64,000 bases of DNA from Pseudideonella sakaiensis (GCF_001293525.1 NZ_BBYR01000023.1:1-64000), one strand, 5' to 3'. Shown: positions 51,176 through 61,084, counted from the first letter of the stretch. Made by a program: numbers and translations. The notes: generated from the sequence alone by a model not told the origin.

Positions 51176-52759
51176 TCAGTCCTCGCCCGGCGGCGGCCGC
51201 ACCACCTCCAGCGGCGCCATCGCGTCGCGCAGCCACCAGAGCATCGCCAGCCCGGGCAGCGCCGCCAGCGTCGACACCACGAAGAAGGCCGGCCAGCCGA
51301 TCGACTCCGCCAGCACGCCGGCCAGCGGGCCGACCCAGACCCGGCCGACCGACGCGAAGGCCGACAGCAGCGCGTAGTGCGTGGCGCTGAAGCGCTGGTG
51401 GCACAGGCTCATCAGGAAGGCGACGAAGGCCGCCGTGCCCATGCCGCCGGAGAGGTTCTCCAGCGCCACCACCAGCAGCAGGCCGCCGTCGACGGGCGTG
51501 GCCTGCGCGAGCTTGACGAAGCCCCAGTCGAAGGCCGGCAGCAGCAGGCCCGGCAGCGCGCCCTTGCCGTGCACGGCGAGCCACCAGAAGCCCAGGTTGC
51601 TGGCCGTCTGCAGCACGCCGAACAGCAGCAGCGAGCGCCACAGGCCCAGGCGCAGCATCGCCGCGCCGCCGATCAGCGCGCCGACGATGGTCAGCCACAG
51701 GCCGATCACCTTGTTCACCACGCCGATCTCGGCCGGCGAGAACTGCGGCCCGCCGAGCAGGAAGGGCGTGAGCAGCGCGGCGGCGAAGGCGTCGCCGAGC
51801 TTGTAGAGCACGATCAGGCCGAGGAAGGCGGCCGCCCCCGGCTGCGCGAAGTAGCTGCGCAGGCCGCCGAGCAGGGTCTCGAAGTGCGCCGCGCGCGCCG
51901 CCCAGGCCGCCAGCGGCAGCGTGAAGCCGATGCCCAGCAGCAGCGCCAGCAGCTGCATCCACTTGCCCTGCAGCGCCGGCGCCATGCCGGTCGGCTCGAG
52001 CAGCGGGCCGAGCAGGGCCTGCGCGATCGGCGGGCCGAGGCGCTCGCTCACCAGCACGCCTAGCGCCACCGCCACCAGCACCGCGAGGAAGCCGAGCAGG
52101 TCCTGGCGCGCCACCGTCTTCGGCGCCAGCTCGACGGTGAGCCGCGGCAGCAGCAGCGCCGAGAGCACGGCCGCGCCGGCCATCACCGCCGCCATCAGCC
52201 GGTAGACCTCGGGCCAGGTCCAGCCGCCGCCCTGGGCCGGGTCGACCCAGATGAAGGCGATGCCGCCGGACAGGATCATCGCCATCCGGTAGCCCAGCAC
52301 GTACAGCGAGGAGCCGAGCCCGCGTTCGCGCGGCGCGAGCAGGTCGGTGCGGTAGGCGTCGACGACGATGTCCTGCGACGCCGACGCGAAGGCCACCAGC
52401 ACGGCCAGCAGCGCGAAGGTCCGCGTGGCGCCGGTCGGCGAGGTGCCGGCCATCAGCAGCAGCATGCCCGCCAGCACGAGCTGCGACAGCACCAGCCAGC
52501 CGCACCGCCGGCCCAGCCAGGGCAGGTCGAAGCGGTCCATCAGCGGCGCCCACAGGAACTTGAAGGTGTAGGGCAGGCCCACCGCGCCGAGCAGGCCGAT
52601 GGTCGCCAGGTCGACACCCGACACGCTCAGCCAGGCCTGCATCGCCTGGCCGGTCAGCGCCAGCGGCAGGCCCGACGCGAAGCCGAGCAGCACCACCACC
52701 GCGAGCCGGTGCAGCGCGGCCAGGCGCTGCGCCAGCGGCGCGGCGGGCCGCGGACTCAC
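51176..52759 (-). CDS. ampG: AmpG-family muropeptide permease
   Basis: A 527-residue MFS protein with about 14 helices. AmpG family features are LLGFASGLPLALTGQAMQAW (about 24-43), GLPYTFKFLWAPLMDRF, and SQDIVVDAYRTDLL. AmpG imports anhydromuropeptides released from peptidoglycan for recycling. GTG 52759 overlaps the stop of the preceding M14 peptidase gene by GTGA. Coupling to a murein-peptide amidase-like enzyme supports a recycling role. Another solute is possible for AmpG-like paralogues. Confidence 0.87.
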   Translation of the reverse strand: MSPRPAAPLAQRLAALHRLAVVVLLGFASGLPLALTGQAMQAWLSVSGVDLATIGLLGAVGLPYTFKFLWAPLMDRFDLPWLGRRCGWLVLSQLVLAGMLLLMAGTSPTGATRTFALLAVLVAFASASQDIVVDAYRTDLLAPRERGLGSSLYVLGYRMAMILSGGIAFIWVDPAQGGGWTWPEVYRLMAAVMAGAAVLSALLLPRLTVELAPKTVARQDLLGFLAVLVAVALGVLVSERLGPPIAQALLGPLLEPTGMAPALQGKWMQLLALLLGIGFTLPLAAWAARAAHFETLLGGLRSYFAQPGAAAFLGLIVLYKLGDAFAAALLTPFLLGGPQFSPAEIGVVNKVIGLWLTIVGALIGGAAMLRLGLWRSLLLFGVLQTASNLGFWWLAVHGKGALPGLLLPAFDWGFVKLAQATPVDGGLLLVVALENLSGGMGTAAFVAFLMSLCHQRFSATHYALLSAFASVGRVWVGPLAGVLAESIGWPAFFVVSTLAALPGLAMLWWLRDAMAPLEVVRPPPGED

Positions 52760-54285
52760 TTCTCGCTGACCGACAGCCGCTCGCTGATCCAGCGCAGCAG
52801 GTCGATCCACATCTGCCGCATCTCGGCATTGGTCGGCGTGCGGATCGCGCTCGGCAGCTCGATCGTCACCACCGGCACGCCGCGGTGCACGCCGCCGTAG
52901 TGGCCGAGCGAGCCGGGGAAGATGCCGACCCGGTCGAGGAAGAGCCGGCCGAGGCGCTCGGGCGGGATGCTCGGGCCGTCGTAGTCGAGCACGCCGTAGG
53001 GCGCGTGCACGCTGACGATCAGGTCGGGCTTCCAGCGCTCCATCGTCTCCTGCACGAAGCGCGCCTCGGGCTCCGAGAGCGCGGCCGGGCCGGGGTAGCG
53101 GCGCGGGTCCTTGCGGGTGCGCTTGGCCCAGTACTCGGGGGCCTCGCGGTCCCACTGCGGGGTCGGGAAGTTGCGGTTCAGGTCGACGCCGCGGGCGTTG
53201 GTGCGGGTCGGCCGCGGCAGCAGCAGCCCGTCCGGATTGACGGCGGGCACGAAGCGCCAGTCCATGTCGGCGCCGGTCTCCATCGCATGCGCGATCCAGT
53301 GGAAGACCAGCGAGGTCGACGACAGCTCGTCGCCGTGGATGCCGCCGATCACCAGCACGCGCGGGCGGCGCCCCGGCTTGGCGCCGTTGCCGGACAGCGC
53401 GAGCTCGTGCAGGCGGCTCGTCACCACGTCGCGCTGGTACAGCGGGTAGCCGTTGACCGAGCGCCCGCTGGAGGCCTGCAGCAGCGCGGCCGTGCACAGG
53501 CCCTGCGACAGGTTGGGCAGGCGCCGCACCAGCTGCTCGCAGAAGCCGGCCGGCTCCATCGCGGCGGCGATCAGCGGCGAGGAGGCGACTGGCGCGGCGG
53601 CGGCTGGCGCGGCGGCGGCCTGGGTGGGCTTGGTCGCCGGGGAGGCCGGCGACGGCCGGGCGCCCGGGGCGCCCGGGGCGCCCGGGGCGCCCGGCGCGGT
53701 CGGCGGCGGGGCGGTGGCGGTGGCGGTGGCGGTGGCCGTCGCGGTGGCCGCAGCGGTGGCAGGCGGCTTCGTCGCCACGGCCGTCGCGGCCGGCTTCGTC
53801 GCGGACGAGGCGCCGGCGTCGGCCGAGGCGGCGCGGGCCGGCGCGGTGTCCGCGGTGCGGGCAGGCGAGCCGTCCGCCGCGCGGGCAGGCGAAACGTCCA
53901 CGGCGCGGACCGGCGCCGACGCGGGCGGCCGCGCCGGCGCGGCGTCCGCCGTGCGGGCCGGCGCGGCCGCGACGGGCCGGGCCGGGCCGCCGGCTGGCGG
54001 CCGCGGCGCCGCCGACGCGGCGCCGGGGGACGGGGCGCCGCCGGGCGCCGCCGATCCGGCCCCGCTGCCGGCCGTCGTCGCGGTCGCCGTCGCTGCGGTC
54101 GGGGCCGCGGCGGTCGCCGCGGCAGCCGGGGCGAGGGCCGGGGCCGGCCCCGAGGCCGGGCGCTCCTGGGCAACGGCGGCGCCGGCCAGCGCGGCCAGCC
54201 ACGCGAACGCCGCCGGCAGGATCGCCCGGCCGGCCGCAGCCGCGCCGGCCCGCCGCGGCGCGCCCGCCCGGCCGCGGGCGCTCAA
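52756..54285 (-). CDS. M14-family carboxypeptidase (MpaA-like) with a long disordered linker
   Basis: A 509-residue exported protein. TTG 54285 overlaps the proA stop by TTGA and gives a signal peptide ending in AGAAVAQ (about 34-40). Residues 41-245 are Ala/Pro/Thr repeats, including a poly-(Ala-Thr) run and GAP repeats. The catalytic domain (about 246-509) has GGIHGDE with His317/Glu320, [21 protein letters not shown] and the catalytic Glu in VVTIELPSA. It resembles murein-tripeptide amidase MpaA, cleaving the gamma-D-Glu-Dap bond. Periplasmic location differs from cytoplasmic E. coli MpaA. Confidence 0.83.
   Translation of the reverse strand: MSARGRAGAPRRAGAAAAGRAILPAAFAWLAALAGAAVAQERPASGPAPALAPAAAATAAAPTAATATATTAGSGAGSAAPGGAPSPGAASAAPRPPAGGPARPVAAAPARTADAAPARPPASAPVRAVDVSPARAADGSPARTADTAPARAASADAGASSATKPAATAVATKPPATAAATATATATATATAPPPTAPGAPGAPGAPGARPSPASPATKPTQAAAAPAAAAPVASSPLIAAAMEPAGFCEQLVRRLPNLSQGLCTAALLQASSGRSVNGYPLYQRDVVTSRLHELALSGNGAKPGRRPRVLVIGGIHGDELSSTSLVFHWIAHAMETGADMDWRFVPAVNPDGLLLPRPTRTNARGVDLNRNFPTPQWDREAPEYWAKRTRKDPRRYPGPAALSEPEARFVQETMERWKPDLIVSVHAPYGVLDYDGPSIPPERLGRLFLDRVGIFPGSLGHYGGVHRGVPVVTIELPSAIRTPTNAEMRQMWIDLLRWISERLSVSEK
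53661..53694. repeat. Tandem 9-base repeat CGCCCGGGG within the M14 linker
   Basis: Three full copies and a partial one encode the repeated Gly-Ala-Pro residues about 198-209. The 9-base unit preserves frame, so copy changes alter only linker length. Confidence 0.9.
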
Positions 54286-55562
54286 GTGCGCACCTCGCCC
54301 TGGCCCAGCACCACCCACTTCAACGAGGTCAGGCCCTCCAGGCCGACCGGGCCGCGCGCGTGCAGCTTGTCGGTGCTGATGCCGATCTCGGCGCCCAGGC
54401 CGTACTCGAAGCCGTCGGCGAAGCGGGTGGAGGCATTCACCATCACGCTGGCCGAATCGACCTCGCGCAGGAAGCGCATCGCGCTCGGGTGGTGCTCGGT
54501 GAGGATCGCGTCGGTGTGGTGCGAGCCGTGGCGGTTGATGTGGGCGATCGCCTGGTCCAGCGAGTCGACCAGCTTGATGCTGATCACCGGCGCGAGGTAC
54601 TCGGTGGCCCAGTCCGCCTCGGTGGCGTCGACCAGCTGCGCGCCGGGCACGCCGGCCAGCAGCGCGCGGCTGTCGGCGTCGCAGCGCATCTCCACGCCCT
54701 TGGCCGCGAAGACGGCGCCGATCTCCGGCAGGAAGCGCGGCGCGACGGCGCGGTGCACCAGCAGCGATTCGGCCGCATTGCAGGGGCTGTACTTCTGCGT
54801 CTTCGCGTTGTCGGTCACCTTCAGCGCCAGCGCAAGGTTGACCTGGGCGTCGACGTAGACGTGGCAGTTGCCGTCCAGGTGCTTGATCACCGGCACCCGC
54901 GCCTCGCGCGCAATGCGCTCGATCAGGCCCTTGCCGCCGCGCGGGATGATCACGTCGACCGCCTCGGGCGACGCGATCAGGTGGCCGACGGCGGCGCGGT
55001 CGGTGGTCTCGATCAGCTGCACGGCCTCGGGCGGCAGGCCGGCGTCGAACAGCGCGTCCTGCACCAGGCGCCACAGCGCGAGGTTGGAATGGATGGCCTC
55101 GGAGCCGCCGCGCAGGATGCAGGCATTGCCGCTCTTGATCGCCAGCGACGCGGCCTCGATCGTCACGTTCGGCCGGCTCTCGTAGATCATGCCGAAGACG
55201 CCCAGCGGCACGCGCATGCGGCCGACCGAGATGCCGCTCGGGCGGCGCTTCACGTCGCTGATCTCGCCCACCGGGTCGGGCATCGCGGCGATCTGCTCGC
55301 AGCCCTCGGCCACGGTGGCGATGACCTTCTCGCCCAGGCGCAGGCGGTCGACCATCGGCGCGGCGAGGCCGGCGGCCTCGGCGGCGGCGATGTCGCGGGC
55401 ATTCGCGGCGGCCAGCGGCGCGCCGGCGGCGCGCAGGCGCCGTGCCAGCGCGCGCAGCGCCTCGTCCTTGGCCGCGGTGCTCGCGCGCGCCATCTCGTGG
55501 GAGGCCGCCCGCGCGGCCCGGCCGATGCGGGCGATGGCGGCGGAGAGGTCGGTGTCGCTCAT
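54282..55562 (-). CDS. proA: Gamma-glutamyl phosphate reductase
   Basis: A 426-residue enzyme that reduces gamma-glutamyl phosphate with NADPH to glutamate semialdehyde in proline synthesis. Conserved parts are [20 protein letters not shown] (118-137), [11 protein letters not shown] and the catalytic Cys261 in [14 protein letters not shown]. The length is normal. ATG 55562 lies seven bases after GACAAT, suggesting a leaderless transcript; an earlier in-frame ATG would add 19 residues with no family match. Its stop overlaps the M14 peptidase start by TTGA. proB is not in the window. Confidence 0.96.
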   Translation of the reverse strand: MSDTDLSAAIARIGRAARAASHEMARASTAAKDEALRALARRLRAAGAPLAAANARDIAAAEAAGLAAPMVDRLRLGEKVIATVAEGCEQIAAMPDPVGEISDVKRRPSGISVGRMRVPLGVFGMIYESRPNVTIEAASLAIKSGNACILRGGSEAIHSNLALWRLVQDALFDAGLPPEAVQLIETTDRAAVGHLIASPEAVDVIIPRGGKGLIERIAREARVPVIKHLDGNCHVYVDAQVNLALALKVTDNAKTQKYSPCNAAESLLVHRAVAPRFLPEIGAVFAAKGVEMRCDADSRALLAGVPGAQLVDATEADWATEYLAPVISIKLVDSLDQAIAHINRHGSHHTDAILTEHHPSAMRFLREVDSASVMVNASTRFADGFEYGLGAEIGISTDKLHARGPVGLEGLTSLKWVVLGQGEVRT

Positions 55563-55569
55563 GGGGTGG

Positions 55570-55575
55570 ATTGTC
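55570..55575 (-). promoter_or_regulatory. -10-like GACAAT seven bases before proA ATG
   Basis: GACAAT on the minus strand with only seven bases to the start codon, the same layout as at rfaE2 and the AEC permease gene. No strong -35. Confidence 0.45.
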
Positions 55576-55644
55576 TCAGAGGGCTGCCGGCCGGCACCCG
55601 CACGGTCGTGGGGTGGCACAGGCGCGAGACGGGGCCCGGCGGGC

Positions 55645-56640
55645 TCATCCCAGCGCCCCCAGCGCCGCCAGCACGGCCAGCCAGGCCGGCACGGTCAGCG
55701 CGAAGGCGAGCGTGCTGACGACGATGGCGGCCGAGGCCTCGGCCTGCAGCGTGTCGTAGCGCTGCGCGAACAGCAGCGCGTTCGAGCCGGCCGGCAGCGC
55801 CGCGGCCACGGTGATCACCGCCAGCGGCAGGCCGCGCAGCCCGAACAGGCCATGCCCCACCGCCAGCACCAGCGCCGGCAGCAGCAGCAGCTTGACGACC
55901 GAGATCCCGGCCGCGGCGCGCCACGCGCCGCCGACGTCGTAGTAGGCCAGCGACATGCCGATCAGCACCAGGCACAGCGGCACCACCGCCGCGCCGAGCG
56001 TGGCCAGCACCTCGTCCACCGGGCCCGGGATGCCCAGGCCGCCCAGGTTCCACGCGAGCCCGGCCAGCACCGGCAGCACCACCGGGTGCACCAGGGTGTT
56101 GCGCGCGGTGGCAGCCAGCGTCGCGCCCAGGCGCGGCCGCGGCTCGCCCGCGCGCGGGCCGGCGCGGGCCAGGTCCAGCTCCACCGCGGCCGTCTGCAGC
56201 GTCAGCAGCGTCAGCGCATGCAGGCTGACCAGCGTCACGTGCAGCGCCAGCCCGGCCTCGCCGAACAGCGCCGCCGACAGCGGCACGCCCACCTGCACCG
56301 TGTTGCCGAACACGCAGGACAGCGCCCGCACGCTCGGCGCCGCCGGCATCTGCCGGGCCTGCGGGCGGCGGCGCTGCAGCAGGTAGACCGCGCCCATCAC
56401 CGCCACCACCGGCAGGAAGAAGGCGGCCAGCGTGCGCCAGGGCAGCGCCGCCAGGTCGATGCGCGCGGTGGTGCGCAGCAGCAGCGCCGGCACGAAGATG
56501 TAGAAGGCGGCGTAGGACAGGGTGCGCGCCGGGTCGCCGTCGCGGTCGTCGGGGCTGAGCCAGCGGGCCCGGCCGACCAGGTAGCCGAGGGCGACGATCG
56601 CGACGATCGCGAGCAGCTTGGTCAGCAGCACGAGGGACAT
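55645..56640 (-). CDS. AEC-family transporter (auxin efflux carrier fold)
   Basis: A 331-residue permease with about ten helices in two five-helix repeats: [20 protein letters not shown] and [15 protein letters not shown] in the first, [16 protein letters not shown] and [20 protein letters not shown] in the second. The conserved Asn and Pro (LPAGSNA) mark the crossover. Members export small organic acids; the substrate is unknown. GACAAT six bases before the ATG suggests a leaderless start. It is 82 bases upstream of proA on the same strand, but may have a separate promoter. Confidence 0.88.
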   Translation of the reverse strand: MSLVLLTKLLAIVAIVALGYLVGRARWLSPDDRDGDPARTLSYAAFYIFVPALLLRTTARIDLAALPWRTLAAFFLPVVAVMGAVYLLQRRRPQARQMPAAPSVRALSCVFGNTVQVGVPLSAALFGEAGLALHVTLVSLHALTLLTLQTAAVELDLARAGPRAGEPRPRLGATLAATARNTLVHPVVLPVLAGLAWNLGGLGIPGPVDEVLATLGAAVVPLCLVLIGMSLAYYDVGGAWRAAAGISVVKLLLLPALVLAVGHGLFGLRGLPLAVITVAAALPAGSNALLFAQRYDTLQAEASAAIVVSTLAFALTVPAWLAVLAALGALG

Positions 56641-56646
56641 CGGCGC

Positions 56647-56652
56647 ATTGTC
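56647..56652 (-). promoter_or_regulatory. -10-like GACAAT six bases before the AEC gene ATG
   Basis: GACAAT on the minus strand, six bases before the start codon at 56640. It repeats the pattern at proA and others. Confidence 0.4.
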
Positions 56653-56797
56653 CCGCAGGCACGGGTTTTCCCGCGGTCGGGGGCGTGCACGGGCGCCGGG
56701 GCGACCGTCGCGGGCGCGCGGCCGAGGCGCCGGGCCGTGGCGGCCCGGGAGCCCGGCGGCCCGGAGCCCGAGGCGTGGCCGCCGTCCCGCGGGCCGC

Positions 56798-58057
56798 TCA
56801 GCGCGAGCCGAACATCATCCGCCGCGCCAGCAGCGAGCGCACCGGGCCGAGCGCCTGCAGCGCCGCCATGCCGGCGCCGCGGGCCAGGCCGGCGCCGGGC
56901 AGCGTCCAGGTGAAGCTGCGCGCGAGGAAATCGGTGGCGGCGATCATCGCCCAGCGGTCCGGGGCGCGGCGGCGCTCGACGCGGCGCAGCGCGGCGTCCA
57001 GGTCCGGCCCGTCGTGCAGCGCCTCCACCAGCTCGTGCGCATCGCGCAGCCCGAGGTTCAGGCCCTGCCCGGCCACCGGGTGCAGGGTCTGGGCCGCGTT
57101 GCCGATGCGCACCACCCGGCCGTCCACCAGCCGGCGCTCGGCGTTCAGGCCGAGCGGAAAGCGCTTCAGCGGCGACACGGCGGTGATCGGCCCGACCTCG
57201 GCCGGGAAGACGGTGTTCAGCAGCGCCAGGCGCTGGGCCTCGTCCAGCGCGGCGACCGGGTCGGCGTCGCTGGCGACGCACCAGACCAGCGCCGCGCGCC
57301 CCGGCCGCAGCGGCAGCAGCGCCGCCGGCCCCTCGCGGGTGAAGCGCTCCCAGGCCACGCCGGGCGGCGCCGCCGGCACCTCCACCTGGCCGACCCAGGC
57401 GGTCTGCCGGTAGTCGTGCGCCAGGCCCTTGCGGGCCTGCTCGGCGAACACGCCGCCCTCGGCGACCACCGCCAGGTCGTGCGTCTCGGCGATGCCGGCG
57501 TCCACCTCGACGCCGCCGGGCACCGGCTTGAGCGCCGCCACCGGCGTGCCGAAGCGCGCCAGGCAGCGCTGCGGCTCCGCGGCGCAGCGCGCCAGCCAGG
57601 CGGCCTGCATCGGCGCGACGATCGCACCGTAGGCGACCACCGCGCCGAGCTGCGCCACGCCCTCGTCGGCCGCGCGGATGCACACCCGAGGCCCGTCGCC
57701 CGGGCCGCGCCACAGCGCCTGCGCGAGCGGCCCCAGCACGGCCGGCTGCTGCGAGACCTGCACCTCGGTGATCGGCTGCGACGCGGCCTCGATGCCGCCG
57801 CGCCATACGCCCAGCCACTGCAGCAGCTGCACGCTGCCGAGCGACAGCGCCAGCGTGCGCGCATCGGCGCCCACGTCCTTGTCGAGCGGGCGGGCGTCGA
57901 AGACCGTGATGCGCGCCTGCGGCAGCGCCTCGGCGGCGCGCAGCGCCAGCGCCAGCCCGGCCGGGCCGGCGCCGACGACGGCCAGGCTCGGTGCCGACGC
58001 GGGCAGCGGCACGGCGGCGGCGGGCGGCGCCTCGGCGAGCGGTTCGGGATCGACCAT
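56798..58057 (-). CDS. UbiH/UbiF-family FAD monooxygenase
   Basis: A 419-residue flavoprotein. The FAD-binding GAGPAGLALALRAAE is at about 29-43, ADARTLALSLGSVQLLQWLG gives the conserved substrate-side segment, and the late RIGNAAQTLHPVAGQGLNLG is the second FAD motif. It should hydroxylate the aromatic ring of a ubiquinone precursor at C5, C6 or C1; which position is not clear. ATG 58057 follows AATAAT by seven bases. Ubiquinone is the electron donor to the cyo oxidase, though the genes are not linked. Confidence 0.87.
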   Translation of the reverse strand: MVDPEPLAEAPPAAAVPLPASAPSLAVVGAGPAGLALALRAAEALPQARITVFDARPLDKDVGADARTLALSLGSVQLLQWLGVWRGGIEAASQPITEVQVSQQPAVLGPLAQALWRGPGDGPRVCIRAADEGVAQLGAVVAYGAIVAPMQAAWLARCAAEPQRCLARFGTPVAALKPVPGGVEVDAGIAETHDLAVVAEGGVFAEQARKGLAHDYRQTAWVGQVEVPAAPPGVAWERFTREGPAALLPLRPGRAALVWCVASDADPVAALDEAQRLALLNTVFPAEVGPITAVSPLKRFPLGLNAERRLVDGRVVRIGNAAQTLHPVAGQGLNLGLRDAHELVEALHDGPDLDAALRRVERRRAPDRWAMIAATDFLARSFTWTLPGAGLARGAGMAALQALGPVRSLLARRMMFGSR

Positions 58058-58064
58058 GGGCCGT

Positions 58065-58070
58065 ATTATT
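58065..58070 (-). promoter_or_regulatory. -10-like AATAAT seven bases before the UbiH-type gene
   Basis: The AT-rich hexamer is striking in this GC-rich DNA and ends seven bases before the minus-strand ATG at 58057. Read on the plus strand it gives TATTAT (58064-58069), a possible -10 for the SPFH cluster 40 bases away, so it may serve both directions. Confidence 0.5.
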
Positions 58071-58108
58071 CGCCGCACCCGCACGGTCGCGGGCTCGGGA
58101 GCACGGCC

Positions 58109-59179
58109 ATGGCGCTGATGGATTTCATCAAGAAACAGTTCATCGACATCCTGGAGTGGACGGAGGACGGCGACGGCACGCTCGCGTGGCGCTTCCCGAT
58201 GGCCGGCAACGAGATCCAGTACGGCGCCTCGCTGACGGTGCGCGAGAGCCAGATGGCCGTCTTCGTCAACGAGGGCAAGGTGGCCGACGTGTTCGGCCCC
58301 GGGATGTACAAGCTGACGACGCAGACCATCCCCGTCCTGACCTACCTGAAGAACTGGGACAAGCTGTTCCAGAGCCCGTTCAAGAGCGACCTCTACTTCT
58401 TCAGCACCCGCCAGCAGATCGACCAGCGCTGGGGCACCACCCAGCCGGTCACGGTGCGCGACAAGGACTTCGGCGCCGTGCGCCTGCGCGCCTTCGGCAA
58501 CTACGCCTACCGCATCGTCGACCCGAAGGCCTTCTACACCGAGATCTCCGGCACGCGCGATCGCTACACCGTGGCCGAGCTGGACGGCCAGCTGCGCGCG
58601 CTGATGCTGCAGCACATCTCGGATGCGGTGGCCGGCAGCGGCATCGCCTTCCTCGACCTGGCGGCCAACCAGGTCGAGTTCGCGGCGCAGCTGAAGGCCG
58701 CCACCGCGCCGGCCTTCGCGAAGCTCGGGCTGGGGCTGGAGACGGTGACGCTGCAGAACGTGTCGCTGCCCGAGGAGCTGCAGAAGATCCTCGACCAGAA
58801 GATCGGCATGGGCATGATCGGCAACGACATGGGCAAGTTCATGCAGTACCAGACGGCCCAGTCGATCCCGAAGTTCGCCGAAGGCGGCGGGGGCGGCGGC
58901 GGCGTGGCCGGCGATGCGATGGGCCTGGGCGCCGGCGTGGCGCTCGGCCAGGTGATGGCGCAGCAGCTGTCGCAGGGCCTGCAGGGCGGCGGCGCCGCGG
59001 CGGGCCTGCAGGGCGGCGGCGCCGCGGCGGCCCAGCCGGCGCCGGCCGCGCCGGCGGCGATCCGGCCCGACGAGGTGATGGCCACGCTCGAGAAGCTGGC
59101 CGACCTGAAGGCCAAGGGCATCCTGACCCAGGATGAGTTCGACGCGAAGAAGGCCGAGCTCCTGAAGAAGCTGGTGTAA
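58109..59179 (+). CDS. SPFH-domain protein with C-terminal SHOCT domain
   Basis: A 356-residue cytoplasmic protein of the YdjI/virion-core-like SPFH group. The first 220 residues contain LMDFIKKQFIDILEWTEDGD, YGASLTVRESQMAVFVNEGK, FGPGMYKLTTQTIPVLTYL and ALMLQHISDAVA. A Gly-rich linker (about 253-312, including GGGAAAGLQGGGAAA) leads to a SHOCT domain DEVMATLEKLADLKAKGILT then QDEFDAKKAELLKKL. It has no transmembrane helix. It probably assembles on membranes together with the next three gene products. First gene of the SPFH-DUF4178-DUF350-SpeE cluster. Confidence 0.88.
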   Translation: MALMDFIKKQFIDILEWTEDGDGTLAWRFPMAGNEIQYGASLTVRESQMAVFVNEGKVADVFGPGMYKLTTQTIPVLTYLKNWDKLFQSPFKSDLYFFSTRQQIDQRWGTTQPVTVRDKDFGAVRLRAFGNYAYRIVDPKAFYTEISGTRDRYTVAELDGQLRALMLQHISDAVAGSGIAFLDLAANQVEFAAQLKAATAPAFAKLGLGLETVTLQNVSLPEELQKILDQKIGMGMIGNDMGKFMQYQTAQSIPKFAEGGGGGGGVAGDAMGLGAGVALGQVMAQQLSQGLQGGGAAAGLQGGGAAAAQPAPAAPAAIRPDEVMATLEKLADLKAKGILTQDEFDAKKAELLKKLV

Positions 59180-59188
59180 GCCCGCGCC

Positions 59189-60805
59189 TTGGCCGACGCG
59201 CCCTCGCCCCAACGCAGCTACCGCGCCGCCTGCCCGAACTGCGGCGCGCCGGTCGATTTCCGCTCGCCGGCCTCGGCGTTCGCGGTCTGCAGCTACTGTC
59301 GCAGCACGATCGTGCGCGACGGCGAGGCGCTGCGCCGCACCGGCCAGGCCGCCGAGCTGTTCGACGACCACTCGCCGCTGCAGCTGGGCGCGTCCGGCAC
59401 CTACCTCGGGCGCCCGTTCACGCTGGTCGGGCGCCTGCAGTACCGCACCGACCAGGGCACCTGGAACGAATGGCACGCACTGTTCGACGCCGGGCCCGAC
59501 GGGCAGCCGCGCCCGGCCTGGCTGTCCGAGGACAACGGCCGCTACGTGCTGGCGCTGGAGGCGCCGCTGGGCGAGGCGGCGCCGCCGGCCGAGGCCCTGG
59601 TCGCGGGCCAGCGGCTGACGCTGGCGGGCCAGGCCTGGAGCGTGGCCTCGGTGGTCGAGGCCACGCTGATCGCGGCGCAGGGCGAGCTGCCGGCCCCGCC
59701 GGTCACCGGCCGGCCCTTCACCGTGGCCGACCTGCGCAACGTGCGCGACGAGGTGGCCACGCTCGACTACGGCGAGCCGGCCGCGCCGCGCTGGTCGCTC
59801 GGGCGCCCGGTGGCGCTGTCGGAGCTGGCGATGCGCGGGCTGGCCGAGGCCAGCGAGAAGACGCTCGGCGGGCGCGGCGTCAGCTGCCCGAACTGCGGGG
59901 CAGCGCTGCAGGTGACGCTGGAGAGCACGCAGTCGATCGTCTGCACCGAGTGCAAGGCGGTGGTCGATGTGTCCGGCGGGGTCGGGGCCGAGCTGTCGCA
60001 CTACGTGCAGGAGAACGCGCAGGACGGCGGCACGCCGCAGATCCCGCTCGGGCGCACCGGCACGCTGGCGATCGCCGGTCGCGGCGGCACGCCGCAGCCG
60101 CTGCCGTGGCAGGTCGTCGGCTACGTCGAGCGCTGCGAGGTGCCGGAGGATCCCGAGGACGAGCAGGTCGTCTGGCGCGAGTACCTGCTCTACCACCGCA
60201 GCGAGGGCTTCGCCTTCCTCGTCGACGCCGAGGACGGCTGGAGCTGGACCGCGCCGCTGACCGGCGTGCCCGAGCTGCGCGGCGACGCCGCGCGCTGGCG
60301 CGGCGAGGACTACCGCAAGCTCTACGACTACCAGGGCAAGGTCACCTACGTGCTCGGCGAGTTTTACTGGAAGCTCGCGCGCGACGAACGCACCTTCAAC
60401 ACCGACTACGCCGGCACCGGCGCGGCCAGCCGCAAGCGCCTGAACCGGGAGCGCACCGGCGAGGGCCGCACGCAGGAGATCGTCTGGTCGGCCGGCGAGA
60501 CGATGGCGGCCGAGACGGTGCGGCGCGCCTTCCAGCTGCCCGAGGCCGCGGCGGCCGCGCTGCGCCGCGACGCGACCCCGACCTCGACCAACGCCTCCTC
60601 GCTGCTGGCCAAGCTGTTCTTCTGGGCCTTCGTGATCGTGGTGCTGCTGATCCTGTTCCGCTGCAGCGGCGACGACGAGTGCGACGGCCTGCGCGAGCGC
60701 TACGGCGCGGCGTCGGCCGAGTACCAGAACTGCCAGGCCTCGAACCGCGCGCGCACCGGCGGCGGCTCGTACGGCGGCTTCAGCTCGGGCGGCAGCCACA
60801 AGTAG
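59189..60805 (+). CDS. Double zinc-ribbon DUF4178 protein with C-terminal membrane anchor
   Basis: A 538-residue protein starting with TTG nine bases after the SPFH stop. Zinc ribbon one is CPNCGAP (14-20) with CSYC; zinc ribbon two is CPNCGAA (about 232-238) with CTEC. Each is followed by a DUF4178 beta domain (for example YLGRPFTLVGRLQYRTDQGT and WQVVGYVERCEV...WREYLLYHRSEGFAFLV). A helix LLAKLFFWAFVIVVLLILF (about 471-489) and a Cys-containing Gly/Ser tail end the protein. Such proteins are usually paired with DUF350 and SpeE homologues. Function unknown. Confidence 0.86.
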   Translation: MADAPSPQRSYRAACPNCGAPVDFRSPASAFAVCSYCRSTIVRDGEALRRTGQAAELFDDHSPLQLGASGTYLGRPFTLVGRLQYRTDQGTWNEWHALFDAGPDGQPRPAWLSEDNGRYVLALEAPLGEAAPPAEALVAGQRLTLAGQAWSVASVVEATLIAAQGELPAPPVTGRPFTVADLRNVRDEVATLDYGEPAAPRWSLGRPVALSELAMRGLAEASEKTLGGRGVSCPNCGAALQVTLESTQSIVCTECKAVVDVSGGVGAELSHYVQENAQDGGTPQIPLGRTGTLAIAGRGGTPQPLPWQVVGYVERCEVPEDPEDEQVVWREYLLYHRSEGFAFLVDAEDGWSWTAPLTGVPELRGDAARWRGEDYRKLYDYQGKVTYVLGEFYWKLARDERTFNTDYAGTGAASRKRLNRERTGEGRTQEIVWSAGETMAAETVRRAFQLPEAAAAALRRDATPTSTNASSLLAKLFFWAFVIVVLLILFRCSGDDECDGLRERYGAASAEYQNCQASNRARTGGGSYGGFSSGGSHK

Positions 60806-60851
60806 CGGCCGCGCACGCCCCCTCCCCCGACCCTTCCCCGAGGAGCCTTCC

Positions 60852-61076
60852 ATGATGGGCATCGAATGGATGAAACCCGCCGTCTTCTTCGGCTCGATCC
60901 TCTACGCGCTGATCGGCGTCGCGGTGTTCTGGATCACCTTCATCATCATCGACAAGATCACGCCGTATGACCTGTGGGCCGAGATCGTCGAGAAGAAGAA
61001 CATGGCGCTGGCGATCGTGGTCGGCGCGATGTGCATCGCGATCGGGCTGATCGTCTCGGCGGCGGTGCACGGCTGA
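60852..61076 (+). CDS. DUF350 membrane protein
   Basis: A 74-residue protein with two helices (AVFFGSILYALIGVAVFWIT and LAIVVGAMCIAIGLIVSAAV) joined by a loop with the family motif IDKITPYDLWAEI and an EKKN segment. The single DUF350 unit is half the usual double-repeat length. ATG 60852 has GAGGAG six bases upstream. It is placed between DUF4178 and SpeE genes, the arrangement in which this family is most often found. It is probably an integral partner of the complex. Confidence 0.88.
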   Translation: MMGIEWMKPAVFFGSILYALIGVAVFWITFIIIDKITPYDLWAEIVEKKNMALAIVVGAMCIAIGLIVSAAVHG

Positions 61077-61084
61077 GGCCGTCC

